Assembly: GCF_018860425.1 (NCBI RefSeq)
Contig: NZ_JAHKPI010000020.1
Span: 310,001 to 374,000 of the forward strand
Direction of reading: 5' to 3'
Source: Marinobacter sp. F3R08
GTDB lineage: Bacteria; Pseudomonadota; Gammaproteobacteria; Pseudomonadales; Oleiphilaceae
DNA length: 64,000 nucleotides
In this document: one piece after another, positions 44,704 through 53,421 of the stretch
How the letters are laid out: every line of letters begins with the position of its first letter
Numbering within the stretch: position 1 is the first letter of the stretch
Program-made: the position numbers and the translations under genes
The notes under the pieces: model-generated
What the model saw: the letters and a program-made list of their open reading frames with translations, nothing else
Told to the model about the DNA's origin: nothing
Databases searched by the model: none

Positions 44704-45534
44704 TTAGCGTAGCAGGAAGTTTCCGATCCCCTGATCAATGACAGGTTCTTCTGACCGATCCTTGAGCGACACCCCGGACAGCTTTTTTTGACGGGCCTCC
44801 CGGAGCAGATACATCAGCCGCCGGCTTGCTTCTTCTGCAGACAGTCCCGCCGGCCGGATGTTGGATATACAGTTCCGACTGGCATCAGTCAGCCCGCTCC
44901 CCGGCGCCCAGGTCAGGTAAAGCCCGAGACTGTCCGGCGAACTCAGGCCGGGGCGCTCGCCGATCAGCACAATCACGCAACGGGCATTGAGTCTCTGGCC
45001 AATGTCGTCACCAACGGCAACCCGGCCCTGGGAGACAGCAACGAGTGGCGCCAATTCCCAGGACTGATCATCAGACTCAAGGTCAGTCAGCAGCGCATCC
45101 AGAAAAGCAACGGCATTTTGCTGCACGCCATAAGACGATAGGCCGTCAGCAATCACCAGGGAGAGATCGACGGGCGACTCACCGGTATGGCCTAAGCGAT
45201 CCAGCGCATCACAAGACGGCTGGCTGAGCCTGCGCCCAAGGTCCGGGCGCTGCAGGTAGGTCAATCGGTCCACCGCCTGGCTTTGCAGATGAATCGGGGC
45301 ATGCTTTAACAGGACTGGTTTGCGTCCGGAAAGATCACTGAGATCCGCCATCAGACGCTCCGTATCCAACGCCAGATGCACCGCATCCCTTGCCTGCGCA
45401 TGGGCCAACTGAAACGCCAGCATTTCCCGGGTGGGCAAGCTTACGCCCGCGCGCCCCAGTCCAATACGGGCATCGGTCCAGGCCGACAGCCGACGCCATG
45501 GATTCTCGGTTACAACCGGTTGGTGCTCAGTCAT
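44704..45534 (-). CDS. eutC: Ethanolamine ammonia-lyase small subunit EutC
   Basis: EutC and EutB form the B12-dependent lyase that splits ethanolamine into acetaldehyde and ammonia. This 276-residue subunit has [31 protein letters not shown] near the start, [15 protein letters not shown] and [23 protein letters not shown], which are standard. It overlaps eutB by 8 bp. No carboxysome-like shell, EutA reactivase, permease or regulator genes flank it, so this is the simple non-compartment form of the pathway. Confidence 0.95.
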   Translation of the reverse strand: [276 protein letters not shown]

Positions 45535-46930
45535 GACCCGGCCCCTCCGGTAAACGGGCCAGGCTTTCCCGGAAGGCCTCGGGCAAGCCCTCCGCAGGCA
45601 CCTTGCCTTCGGTATCCCGGAAAATCTGCATCTTCGTCAGCCATTGTTCGAATTCCGGCGCCGGTCGTTTATTCAGGACCCGGCGCAGGTACAGGGCATC
45701 GTGGAAGGATGTGGTCTGGTAGTTCAGCATAATGTCATCCGAGCCGGGTATGCCCATGATGAAATTACAGCCGGCTACGCCAAGCAAGGTAAGCAGATTG
45801 TCCATATCATTCTGATCCGCCTCGGCGTGGTTGGTGTAGCAGATGTCACAGCCCATGGGCAGGCCCAGCAACTTTCCACAGAAATGATCCTCCAGTCCGG
45901 CCCGCGTAATCTCCTTGCCATCAAACAGGTATTCCGGGCCGATGAAGCCCACCACGGTGTTCACCAGCAGTGGCTCGAACTTGCGGGCCACGGCATAGGC
46001 CCGGGCTTCGCAGGTCTGCTGATCCACCCCGTGGTGGGCATCCGCAGACAGTGCACTGCCCTGACCGGTTTCGAAATACATCACGTTATTGCCGGCGGTA
46101 CCGCGCTTGAGCGAAAGGGCTGCATCACGGGCCTCGGCGAGGGTTGCAAGATCGAAGCCGAAGCTGCGGTTGGTGGCTTCGGTACCACCAATGGACTGAA
46201 ACACCAGATCCACCGGAGCGTTCTGCTCGATGGCTTCCAGGGTATTGGTCACATGGGTCAGCACGCAGGACTGGGTGGGAATGTCGTAGGTGTGCATCAC
46301 CTCGTCCATCAATTGCAAAAGCCGGACACTCTGGGCCACATTGTCTGTGGCAGGATTGATCCCGATAACCGCATCGCCACTGCCGTAGAGCAAACCATCC
46401 AGAATGCTGGCCGCTATGCCGGTAATGTCGTCGGTAGGGTGGTTGGGCTGGAGCCGGGTAGACATCCTGCCTGGCAAGCCGATAGTGCTGCGAAAAGCGG
46501 TCTGAACCCGGCATTTGGCCGCCACCAGAATCAGGTCCTGGTTGCGCATGATCTTGGACACAGCCGCAGCCATCTCCGGGGTAATCCCCGCCCGGACTCT
46601 CACAAGCATCTCTGGCGTGGCTAGATCGCTGAGCAGCCAGTTCCGGAAATCGCCGACGGTCAGATGAGAGACAGGCTCAAACGCCACGGGATCATGGTCA
46701 TCCAGGATCAGCCGGGTTACTTCATCCTGCTCGTAGGGGATAAGCGCTTCGGTCAGAAAGGTCTTCAACGGCAAGTCCGCCAGCGCCATCTGGGCCACCA
46801 CTCGCTCCTCGGCGGTGTGCGCGATGAGGCCTGCCAGCCGGTCACCGGACCGTGCCGGCGTGGCTTTGGCCATCAACTCAGCCAGCGTGGCAAACTGCCA
46901 GCGCCTATCACCCAGACTGTACCGATACAT
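45527..46930 (-). CDS. eutB: Ethanolamine ammonia-lyase large subunit EutB
   Basis: The 467-residue catalytic subunit has a TIM barrel with the substrate and cobalamin sites. Recognisable parts are NEATPARSGDRLAGLIAHTAEERVVAQ-like ATPARSGDRLAG, LPGRMSTRLQPNHPTDD, GDAVIGINPATDN and GLPMGCDICYTNHAEADQNDMDN. The length is close to the usual 450-470. It is followed by eutC and a methyltransferase, and preceded by the Nmad3 gene 57 bp upstream. A GTGATTATCAC palindrome lies in that gap. No cobalamin riboswitch is visible in so short a leader. Confidence 0.95.
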   Translation of the reverse strand: MYRYSLGDRRWQFATLAELMAKATPARSGDRLAGLIAHTAEERVVAQMALADLPLKTFLTEALIPYEQDEVTRLILDDHDPVAFEPVSHLTVGDFRNWLLSDLATPEMLVRVRAGITPEMAAAVSKIMRNQDLILVAAKCRVQTAFRSTIGLPGRMSTRLQPNHPTDDITGIAASILDGLLYGSGDAVIGINPATDNVAQSVRLLQLMDEVMHTYDIPTQSCVLTHVTNTLEAIEQNAPVDLVFQSIGGTEATNRSFGFDLATLAEARDAALSLKRGTAGNNVMYFETGQGSALSADAHHGVDQQTCEARAYAVARKFEPLLVNTVVGFIGPEYLFDGKEITRAGLEDHFCGKLLGLPMGCDICYTNHAEADQNDMDNLLTLLGVAGCNFIMGIPGSDDIMLNYQTTSFHDALYLRRVLNKRPAPEFEQWLTKMQIFRDTEGKVPAEGLPEAFRESLARLPEGPGHD

Positions 46931-46967
46931 TGCCCTCTCCCTGCGACCCGTTATTCTATTATCTTAA

Positions 46968-46978
46968 GTGATTATCAC
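46968..46978. promoter_or_regulatory. Palindrome upstream of eutB
   Basis: GTGATTATCAC is a perfect 11-bp palindrome in the AT-rich 57-bp gap before eutB. It could be an operator, but it is short enough to occur by chance. Confidence 0.35.
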
Positions 46979-46987
46979 CCGGACAGA

Positions 46988-47866
46988 TCAATAACCGGCG
47001 AGTTTCTCATCGGCCCGCCCGACTCTGAGCAAACCGGCGAGCCAGTCAGTCAGGTCAGGATAGGCCTTCAGGTCGAGCACGAATTCCTGGCCCCGGGCGG
47101 CGCAGTTCAGATAGCAACATGGCTCGCTCAGAGCCCAACGGTTCTGGTTGCCGTGATAACTCAGGGGCTGACGATCTTCACCGGGATAGAACGCCGAGGG
47201 CAGGCGCCACCGGGTGGGCAGGCGGCTTTGCGGATCGGACAGTATCAGATCATCCCGGAGCTTCGGAAAAACACCACTTCCAGGGAAGATGTGCGTTCCG
47301 ACAGGCCACTGGCCGCCAGAAGAAGACTCATAGAGCGTGTTGCCGGTGTCCGGTTGGCCGTGGAAGTGTGGATGATACCTCGCCCACGGCAAGGCATCCG
47401 GTGGCAGCTGGTCAATGGCATGAACACCACCAACATGCAGCCAGCCCCAAATGGCATGGAAAGGACGTGATCCAGGCACAAACCGCCAGCAGCGATCATG
47501 CATTTCGGCGTGTCTGAACACCCCGAAAAACAGAAACAGGTCACCCGCCGCAACCCCCTGATTCCGAAGATGCCCCTGTGCAGCACCGGTCTGACCCAAT
47601 ACCGGCCGCCAACCTGCTTCACGCGGATAGGCATCAGCCACCAGGTCCGGATCCAGGTGCGCACCATGCCGGCCACGAATCCGCCCCCCCGTAAGATCCC
47701 TGACGATCTTGCCCAATCTGCGGTTTTTGAAAAGAACATCGTCATAGCGGATTCGGGACTGAGGGTCCGGAATGGGCAATACACACAGGGACCCATCCGT
47801 TAAAACCGGACTGGGACAACCGCCGGCAGAAGAATCGAATCCCTTTCGGCTCAGGATCAGTCGCAT
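46988..47866 (-). CDS. Nmad3-type protein (nucleotide modification associated domain 3)
   Basis: This 292-residue protein starts MRLILSRKGFDSSAGGCPSP and continues with GRHGAHLDPDL, GQTGAAQGHLRNQGVAAGDLFLFFGVFR, HAIWGWLHVGGVHAI, YHPHFHG and RGQEFVLDL. By recall this is the Nmad3 family, predicted from genomic context to accompany base hypermodification systems. It is rich in His, Trp and Gly and has several invariant-looking acidic residues (LDPDL, GDLF) but no known catalytic triad or P-loop. There is no signal peptide. It sits upstream of eutB on the same strand; no glycosyltransferase, methylase or phage gene is adjacent, so a link to DNA or nucleotide modification is inference. Function is unknown. 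Confidence 0.72.
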   Translation of the reverse strand: MRLILSRKGFDSSAGGCPSPVLTDGSLCVLPIPDPQSRIRYDDVLFKNRRLGKIVRDLTGGRIRGRHGAHLDPDLVADAYPREAGWRPVLGQTGAAQGHLRNQGVAAGDLFLFFGVFRHAEMHDRCWRFVPGSRPFHAIWGWLHVGGVHAIDQLPPDALPWARYHPHFHGQPDTGNTLYESSSGGQWPVGTHIFPGSGVFPKLRDDLILSDPQSRLPTRWRLPSAFYPGEDRQPLSYHGNQNRWALSEPCCYLNCAARGQEFVLDLKAYPDLTDWLAGLLRVGRADEKLAGY

Positions 47867-48118
47867 GACAACACTCGAAAAACATGAAGGCTGAAGGGGC
47901 CGTAAATGCTATCGCAGAAATCACACGAATGCGCGCCTGCCACTGAACTGAGCACCCCAACGCCATGAGAATCGTCGGTATTTGCACCGGCCGCTTGAAA
48001 CCGCATAATCCGCTGATCGGGATCGATCTCTGAACCCGGTTCCGGCTCATCTTGAAACAGGCGCCTGCCGACACCATGTTTGCTACCTCGCGCATTCCAC
48101 TTTTGCACCGGGAGCTCC

Positions 48119-49111
48119 ATGCCTGACTGTCCTGAATACTCACTTCTCGAACTGGCCTCTGTTCGCGAGGGCGACTCGGTAGGCACCACGCTGGCCAATA
48201 GCGTGGCCTATGCCCAACGGGCTGAAAGGCTTGGTTTCAAACGGTTCTGGCTGGCCGAGCATCACAATATGGAAGGCATCAGCAGCTCCGCCACCTCACT
48301 CCTTGTCGGGCATATCGCAGGCCAAACAGAGACTATCCGGGTCGGTTCCGGCGGTGTCATGCTGCCCAACCATCCGCCACTGGTCATTGCCGAACAGTTC
48401 GGAACCCTGGAAAGCCTGTATCCGGGACGCATTGATCTTGGCCTGGGCCGGGCACCCGGCACAGATCCTGTAACTGCCCGAGCCCTCAGGCGGGATGGTC
48501 TGGGCGCGGAACAGTTCCCGGAAGAGATAGCCCGACTGCAGTCATTGCTCGGCCCGCTTCAGCCCGGCCAGCCCATCAAAGCCATTCCCGGAGCTGACAC
48601 AAACGTGCCCATCTGGCTATTGGGCTCAAGCCTCTACAGCGCTCAGCTTGCCGCCGTGCGGGGTCTGCCCTACGCCTTTGCAGGACACTTCGCACCACGG
48701 TTGTACCGGGAGGCACTGAGAGTCTATCGAGACAGTTTCCAGCCCTCGGAACAGCTCCAAACCCCCTACTCCATGCTGGCACTACCGGCCGTTCCGGCCG
48801 ACTCCATGGCAGAGGCAAGGTATCTGGCGACAACCAGCTACCAGCGTATCCTCGCATTGTTCCGGGGCCAGCCGCTCTGGATGAAACCTCCGGTACATTC
48901 AATGGAAGGCCTGTGGAATGCCGGCGAGCAAGCCAGCGTAAAGGATTTTCTCGGGTTGCAGTTACTGGGCGATGCGGCTTCCCTGCGGGAACAGCTTGAA
49001 CAGATTCTCTCAACCGTTGAGATTGATGAGCTGATGTTCACCGTCGATATCTACGACCCCGGCAAACGCCGACACGCCCTGGACATCCTGAATCAGACCA
49101 GAACCTCGTAG
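48119..49111 (+). CDS. LLM class flavin-dependent oxidoreductase (MsnO8-type)
   Basis: The 330-residue protein is a bacterial luciferase-like monooxygenase with a TIM barrel. Family parts are [41 protein letters not shown] and [17 protein letters not shown]. These enzymes use reduced flavin and oxygen on small organic substrates; the MsnO8-type group is mostly uncharacterised. GGGAG precedes the ATG at 48119. It diverges from the Nmad3 gene across a 252-bp gap. No flavin reductase gene is next to it; the NfsA-type enzyme is distant. Confidence 0.88.
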   Translation: MPDCPEYSLLELASVREGDSVGTTLANSVAYAQRAERLGFKRFWLAEHHNMEGISSSATSLLVGHIAGQTETIRVGSGGVMLPNHPPLVIAEQFGTLESLYPGRIDLGLGRAPGTDPVTARALRRDGLGAEQFPEEIARLQSLLGPLQPGQPIKAIPGADTNVPIWLLGSSLYSAQLAAVRGLPYAFAGHFAPRLYREALRVYRDSFQPSEQLQTPYSMLALPAVPADSMAEARYLATTSYQRILALFRGQPLWMKPPVHSMEGLWNAGEQASVKDFLGLQLLGDAASLREQLEQILSTVEIDELMFTVDIYDPGKRRHALDILNQTRTS

Positions 49112-49211
49112 TGGCCTTTTCCAGCACGCCGAATTCGGCGCGCTGGACAGAATCGGTACGGCTGCCCATCATTCGGGGACAACAGTCTTCAGAACGGGAG
49201 CCAACGGCCTA

Positions 49212-49751
49212 ATGACTGATTCCCCGATTCACGTTTTTCTCTCACACGGCCTGGAAAGCGGGCCTGGCAGCACCAAAGTTCAGGCGATGAAACAGGAGGC
49301 CGAACGCTTCGCGAACGTTCAGGCCCATGCGATTGACCACCGAAGCACCAAAGATCCTGCTACCCGTCTTGCACAGATGCGCGAGGCCATGACGAAATAC
49401 GATGCCAGCCCGGGCAAGACCATTCTTGCCGGCTCCAGCATGGGGGGCTGGGTGTGTGCCCAGACAAGCACCGAAACCCCGACCCTGGGCTGTTTTATGC
49501 TGGCGCCAGCCCTGGCAATGGCCAGATACCCGCAATCCAGTCCGCTCATCCGGGCTCGGCACTGTCAGATCATCCACGGTTGGGATGACGACGTGGTGCC
49601 GGTGATTCCTGTGCTCGATCTGGCGCGCGAACAGGGCCTTCCGATCCTGATCCTTCCCGACGGTCACCGACTGGAAAACAGCCTCGAACGGGTTGTCAGC
49701 GAGTTCCGGATTTTTCTCCAAACCTGCCTTGCGAACATGAATAGACCATAA
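49212..49751 (+). CDS. Small alpha/beta hydrolase
   Basis: The 179-residue protein resembles YqiA/RsbQ-like small alpha/beta hydrolases. The nucleophile elbow is GSSMGG with Ser76; an Asp lies in GWDDDVVP and the histidine in PDGHRLENS. It has HGLESGPGSTKVQAM at the N-terminus in the oxyanion position. There is no signal peptide, so it acts in the cytoplasm. The substrate is unknown; YqiA-type enzymes cleave short esters. A 100-bp gap separates it from the monooxygenase gene. Confidence 0.82.
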   Translation: MTDSPIHVFLSHGLESGPGSTKVQAMKQEAERFANVQAHAIDHRSTKDPATRLAQMREAMTKYDASPGKTILAGSSMGGWVCAQTSTETPTLGCFMLAPALAMARYPQSSPLIRARHCQIIHGWDDDVVPVIPVLDLAREQGLPILILPDGHRLENSLERVVSEFRIFLQTCLANMNRP

Positions 49752-49891
49752 TTTCATGAACTTGCAAAACCCGGAAAACGCCACTCCTGCCGTTATTGTT
49801 TTGGCCATTTTCTTGCGAAAACCACTTTGTTTTGCCAGTCTTTAATAACGAAACAATACACTTCATGAAAAAAACGAACGGAGAAAACCCG

Positions 49892-50920
49892 ATGAGCAGG
49901 ATGAGTAAGGTCAAGAAACTGGCCGGAATTTCAGCGTTCGCATTTGCGGCCATGACCGCAGCAAACTCCGTGAATGCCGCTAACTGGCGGTATGCCCACG
50001 AAGAGTATGAAGGTGACGTTCAGGATGTGTTCGCATACAAGTTCAAGGAATACATCGAGGAAAATTCCGATCACACCCTGCAGGTATACCGCTTCGGCGA
50101 GTTGGGCGAATCTGATGACATCATGGAACAGACCCAGGCTGGCATCCTGAACTTTGTTAACCAGTCTCCCGGCTTTACCGGCTCTCTGATCCCGGAAGCC
50201 CAGATTTTCTTTATCCCCTACCTCATGCCCACTGACATGGATACGGTTATCGAGTTCTTCCGGTCCAGTGATGCAATCAACGAAGACTTCCCCGAGCTAT
50301 ACTCCGAGAAAGGTCTTGAGCTTCTGAAGATGTACCCGGAAGGGGAAATGGTTGTTACGGTTGACGAGCCCGTTACCGAGCCTGCGGACTTCAGCAACAA
50401 GAAAATCCGGGTCATGACCAACCCACTTCTGTCTGAAACCTACTCGGCCTTTGGCGCTACACCGACCCCGCTGCCCTGGGGCGAAGTATACGGTGCCCTG
50501 CAAACCAATATGATCCAGGGCCAGGAAAACCCGATCTTCTGGATCGAGTCCGGCGGCTTGTATGAAGTCTCCCCGAACCTTGTTTTCACCAAACACGGCT
50601 GGTTCACCACAGCCATGATGGCCAACCAGGATTTCTACAGCGGCCTGTCAGACGAAGACAAGAAGCTGGTTCAGGATGCGGCTGACTTCGCATTTGAAGA
50701 AATCATTGTTCACATTGACGGACTGGCCGATGAAGCCCTCGCCAAAATCCAGAAAGCCAGCGATGACGTTACGGTTACTCGCCTGAATGACGAGCAGATC
50801 GAAGCGTTCAAGGCCCGTGCGCCTCAGGTGGAAGAGAAGTTCATCGAAATGACTGGCGAAAGCGGTGAAGAACTGTTGAACCAGTTCAAGGAAGACCTGG
50901 AAAACGTTCAGAAAAACTGA
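49892..50920 (+). CDS. teaA: Ectoine TRAP transporter binding protein TeaA
   Basis: This 342-residue DctP-type protein captures ectoine and hydroxyectoine in the periplasm. After a signal peptide ending SVNA, the mature start NWRYAHEEYEGDVQD is nearly identical to what I recall of Halomonas TeaA, including Glu9, a reported ligand contact. VYRFGELGESDDIMEQTQ, PYLMPTDMDT and ENPIFWIESGGLYEVSPN also fit, as does the Arg in KKIRVMTNP that contacts the carboxylate. The ATG at 49892 with GGAG eight bases upstream is preferred to 49865. A stem-loop follows the gene, then teaB, teaC and teaD. This operon fits a marine/halophilic host that recovers compatible solutes. Confidence 0.9.
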   Translation: MSRMSKVKKLAGISAFAFAAMTAANSVNAANWRYAHEEYEGDVQDVFAYKFKEYIEENSDHTLQVYRFGELGESDDIMEQTQAGILNFVNQSPGFTGSLIPEAQIFFIPYLMPTDMDTVIEFFRSSDAINEDFPELYSEKGLELLKMYPEGEMVVTVDEPVTEPADFSNKKIRVMTNPLLSETYSAFGATPTPLPWGEVYGALQTNMIQGQENPIFWIESGGLYEVSPNLVFTKHGWFTTAMMANQDFYSGLSDEDKKLVQDAADFAFEEIIVHIDGLADEALAKIQKASDDVTVTRLNDEQIEAFKARAPQVEEKFIEMTGESGEELLNQFKEDLENVQKN

Positions 50921-50935
50921 AACTGAAGTCACCTC

Positions 50936-50959
50936 TCCCGCCGGCACCTGCCGGCGGGA
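50936..50959 (+). repeat. Perfect 11-bp-stem hairpin between teaA and teaB
   Basis: TCCCGCCGGCA (50936-50946) pairs perfectly with 50949-50959, leaving a two-base loop. It lacks a T-run. Such hairpins after binding-protein genes commonly protect the upstream mRNA and raise binding protein levels relative to the membrane subunits. Confidence 0.75.
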
Positions 50960-51027
50960 CGTTGTGCTAATCCCGCCCCGCCGCTGCTTCCTACCGGTCG
51001 GGAGCGACATTCTCTGGAGCAGACCCC

Positions 51028-51621
51028 ATGTCCGAGAATTCTCCGGATCTTGAAGACGATACCGGCATCTACGAGTCCGGCCTGCCCGGATTTCTGGGAA
51101 CAATCGACGTCTGGATCAGCAAGGTTGAAGCTGTCATGCTGGCGATGGGCGTCATTCTCATGGCCGTGAACACCTGCGTGAACGTCATTGCCCGCTTCGT
51201 GTTTGGCGAAGGCCTGTTCTTTTCCGGCGAAATCAATCGAATCCTGATCATCCTGATTACGTTCGCAGGTATCGGGTATGCCGCCCGGCACGGCCGACAT
51301 ATACGAATGTCCGCCATCTACGATGCCGTACCGACCAAGGGACGGAAGGTGCTGATGATTTTCATCGCCCTGTTCACGTCCGTGGTCATGCTATTTCTCT
51401 GTTATTACTCCTTCGAGTACATCCAGACCCTGCACAGTCGGGGCCGTATCCTGCCAGCTCTGGGCTTTGAAATCTGGTGGATCTATATCTGGGCACCGGT
51501 CGGCTTTGCCATTACCGGCATTCAGTATTTCCTGACGGCCATCAAGAATTTCACCAGCAAGGACGTGTACCTCTCGACCGGGGTCGTGGACGGCTACGCG
51601 GATACTGAATCGGAAGTATGA
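51028..51621 (+). CDS. teaB: Ectoine TRAP transporter small permease TeaB
   Basis: The 197-residue DctQ-type subunit has four hydrophobic segments, with NTCVNVIARFVFGEGLFFSGEINRILIILITFAG carrying the standard N-x-x-x-R-F and SGE residues, followed by RHGRHIRMSAIYD. It starts MSENSPDLEDD, an acidic tail. It lies 107 bp after teaA beyond the hairpin and 35 bp before teaC. It joins TeaC to form the membrane part. Confidence 0.9.
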   Translation: MSENSPDLEDDTGIYESGLPGFLGTIDVWISKVEAVMLAMGVILMAVNTCVNVIARFVFGEGLFFSGEINRILIILITFAGIGYAARHGRHIRMSAIYDAVPTKGRKVLMIFIALFTSVVMLFLCYYSFEYIQTLHSRGRILPALGFEIWWIYIWAPVGFAITGIQYFLTAIKNFTSKDVYLSTGVVDGYADTESEV

Positions 51622-51656
51622 ACCCTGCAGCTGACGTTAAGGAAGGATAAGAAATC

Positions 51657-52943
51657 ATGGCAACTATAATGATGTTGATCATGATCGGGTTGCTGCTGCT
51701 GGGCTTCCCGATGATGGTTCCGCTGATCACTGGCGCTGTGGTCGGATTTGTAATGATGTTTGATGGCTTCGGCCAGATGGGCACGTTCATCCAGCAAATG
51801 ATGGGCGGCATCCGACCCGCCTCCCTGATTGCTGTTCCCATGTTTATTCTTGCCGCGGACATCATGACCCGTGGCCAGTCTGCCGACCGGCTGATCAATA
51901 TGGTTATGGCCTTCATCGGCCATGTGAAGGGCGGCCTTGCTATCAGTACCGCCACTTCCTGTACTCTGTTTGGCGCGGTTTCCGGTTCAACTCAGGCTAC
52001 CGTTGTGGCTGTGGGCTCTCCGCTACGCCCCAAAATGCTGAAAGCAGGCTACTCGGATCCCTTTACCCTGGCACTGATTATCAACGCCAGTGATATCGCC
52101 TTCCTGATTCCTCCCAGCATCGGCATGATTATCTACGGGGTCATTTCGGAGACCTCCATTGCAGAGCTGTTCATCGCCGGTGTCGGGCCCGGCCTCATGA
52201 TTCTGGTCATGTTTTCGATCTACTGCCTGATCTACGCCTACAAGAATGACGTGCCGACCGAGGAAAAGGCGACCTGGGGACAACGGGCTCTGTCTGTCAG
52301 AGACGCTCTCTGGCCTCTGATGTTCCCTGTGATTATCGTTGGCGGCATCTACGGCGGCATCTTCAGCCCTACCGAAGCAGCCGCGGTGTGCGTACTCTAT
52401 GCGTTCTTGCTGGAGTTCGTCGTTTTCCGTTCCCTGAAACTGAACGATATCTACAAGATTGCCAAATCAACGGGCCTGATTACCGCGGTGGTGTTTATTC
52501 TCGTTGCCGTCGGCAACGGGTTTTCCTGGATCATTTCCTTTGCCCAGATTCCTCAGGCAATTCTCGAGGCGGTTGGCGTAAATGAAGCCGGCCCGGTCGG
52601 GGTATTGGTCGCGATCTGTGTTGCTTTTTTCATCGCCTGTATGTTCGTAGACCCCATTGTGGTCATTCTGGTGCTGACACCGATCTTTGCACCGGCCATC
52701 GAATCCACCGGGCTCGATCCTGTTCTGGTCGGGGTACTGATCACCCTGCAGGTGGCTATTGGTTCCGCCACGCCACCATTCGGCTGCGACATATTCACGG
52801 CAATAGCCATCTTCAAACGTCCTTACCTTGAAGTGATCAGAGGAACGCCACCGTTTATCTTCATGCTTATTGCAGCAGCAGGCCTGATTATCGCCTTCCC
52901 GGACATCGCCCTGTTCCTGCGTGACGTGGCCTTCAGAGATTGA
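51657..52943 (+). CDS. teaC: Ectoine TRAP transporter large permease TeaC
   Basis: The 428-residue DctM-type subunit has about twelve to thirteen transmembrane segments and mediates sodium-coupled uptake. LLLLGFPMMVPL, SGSTQATVVAVGS, LIPPSIGMIIYGVISETSIAELFIAGVGPG and SATPPFGCDIFTAIAIF are hallmark segments. AAGGA precedes the ATG. Thirty bases separate it from teaD. It matches the TeaC of Halomonas in length. Confidence 0.92.
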   Translation: MATIMMLIMIGLLLLGFPMMVPLITGAVVGFVMMFDGFGQMGTFIQQMMGGIRPASLIAVPMFILAADIMTRGQSADRLINMVMAFIGHVKGGLAISTATSCTLFGAVSGSTQATVVAVGSPLRPKMLKAGYSDPFTLALIINASDIAFLIPPSIGMIIYGVISETSIAELFIAGVGPGLMILVMFSIYCLIYAYKNDVPTEEKATWGQRALSVRDALWPLMFPVIIVGGIYGGIFSPTEAAAVCVLYAFLLEFVVFRSLKLNDIYKIAKSTGLITAVVFILVAVGNGFSWIISFAQIPQAILEAVGVNEAGPVGVLVAICVAFFIACMFVDPIVVILVLTPIFAPAIESTGLDPVLVGVLITLQVAIGSATPPFGCDIFTAIAIFKRPYLEVIRGTPPFIFMLIAAAGLIIAFPDIALFLRDVAFRD

Positions 52944-52973
52944 TGAACGGACCGGAATCTTAAGGAGAAAACC

Positions 52974-53417
52974 ATGTTTAAAAGAATCCTGGTCGCGGTG
53001 GACGGCTCCAAAACGTCACTCAAGGCGCTGGACAAGGCCATTGATCTTCAGAAACTTATTCCTGACGTCGAGATTTTTATTATCTGCGTATACAAGCACC
53101 ACAGCCTGTTCGAGGCGTCACTCTCGATCGGGCGGCCCGCAGATATGGATATTCCCGACAAGGTACTTTCAGAGTATGCGAAGGGTGTCGTCAATCACGC
53201 CAAGGAAGTGGCAAAAGACCATGGCGCTACCAAGGTGCGGGGCTTTGTTAAAGCCGGCAAGCCTTCCAAGGTGATCATAAAGTTTGCTCAGGAGAAGGAA
53301 GCAGACCTGATCGTCGTAGGCACCAAAGGCACCAATAGCGACAAGGACGGTATGTTCCTCGGAAGTGTTTCCCACCGGGTGGCAACCCACGCCAAATGCC
53401 CGGTTCTGGTGGTATGA
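52974..53417 (+). CDS. teaD: Universal stress protein TeaD
   Basis: The 147-residue UspA-fold protein starts MFKRILVAVDGSKTSLKALDKA and ends KCPVLVV. A G-x2-G-x10-G-S run (GTKGTNSDKDGMFLGS) resembles the ATP-binding G-x2-G-x9-G(S/T) motif with one extra residue. In Halomonas elongata, TeaD is cotranscribed with teaABC and dampens transport. Being the fourth gene here supports that assignment. It ends five bases before the convergent diguanylate cyclase gene. Confidence 0.87.
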   Translation: MFKRILVAVDGSKTSLKALDKAIDLQKLIPDVEIFIICVYKHHSLFEASLSIGRPADMDIPDKVLSEYAKGVVNHAKEVAKDHGATKVRGFVKAGKPSKVIIKFAQEKEADLIVVGTKGTNSDKDGMFLGSVSHRVATHAKCPVLVV

Positions 53418-53421
53418 CCGT

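Noticed and set aside
45644..46624. 326-residue plus-strand frame opposite eutB
   Set aside because: Antisense shadow of a well-conserved gene.
46931..46987. Cobalamin riboswitch for the B12-dependent eutB
   Set aside because: The 57-bp gap is far too short for a B12 riboswitch and no B12-box is visible.
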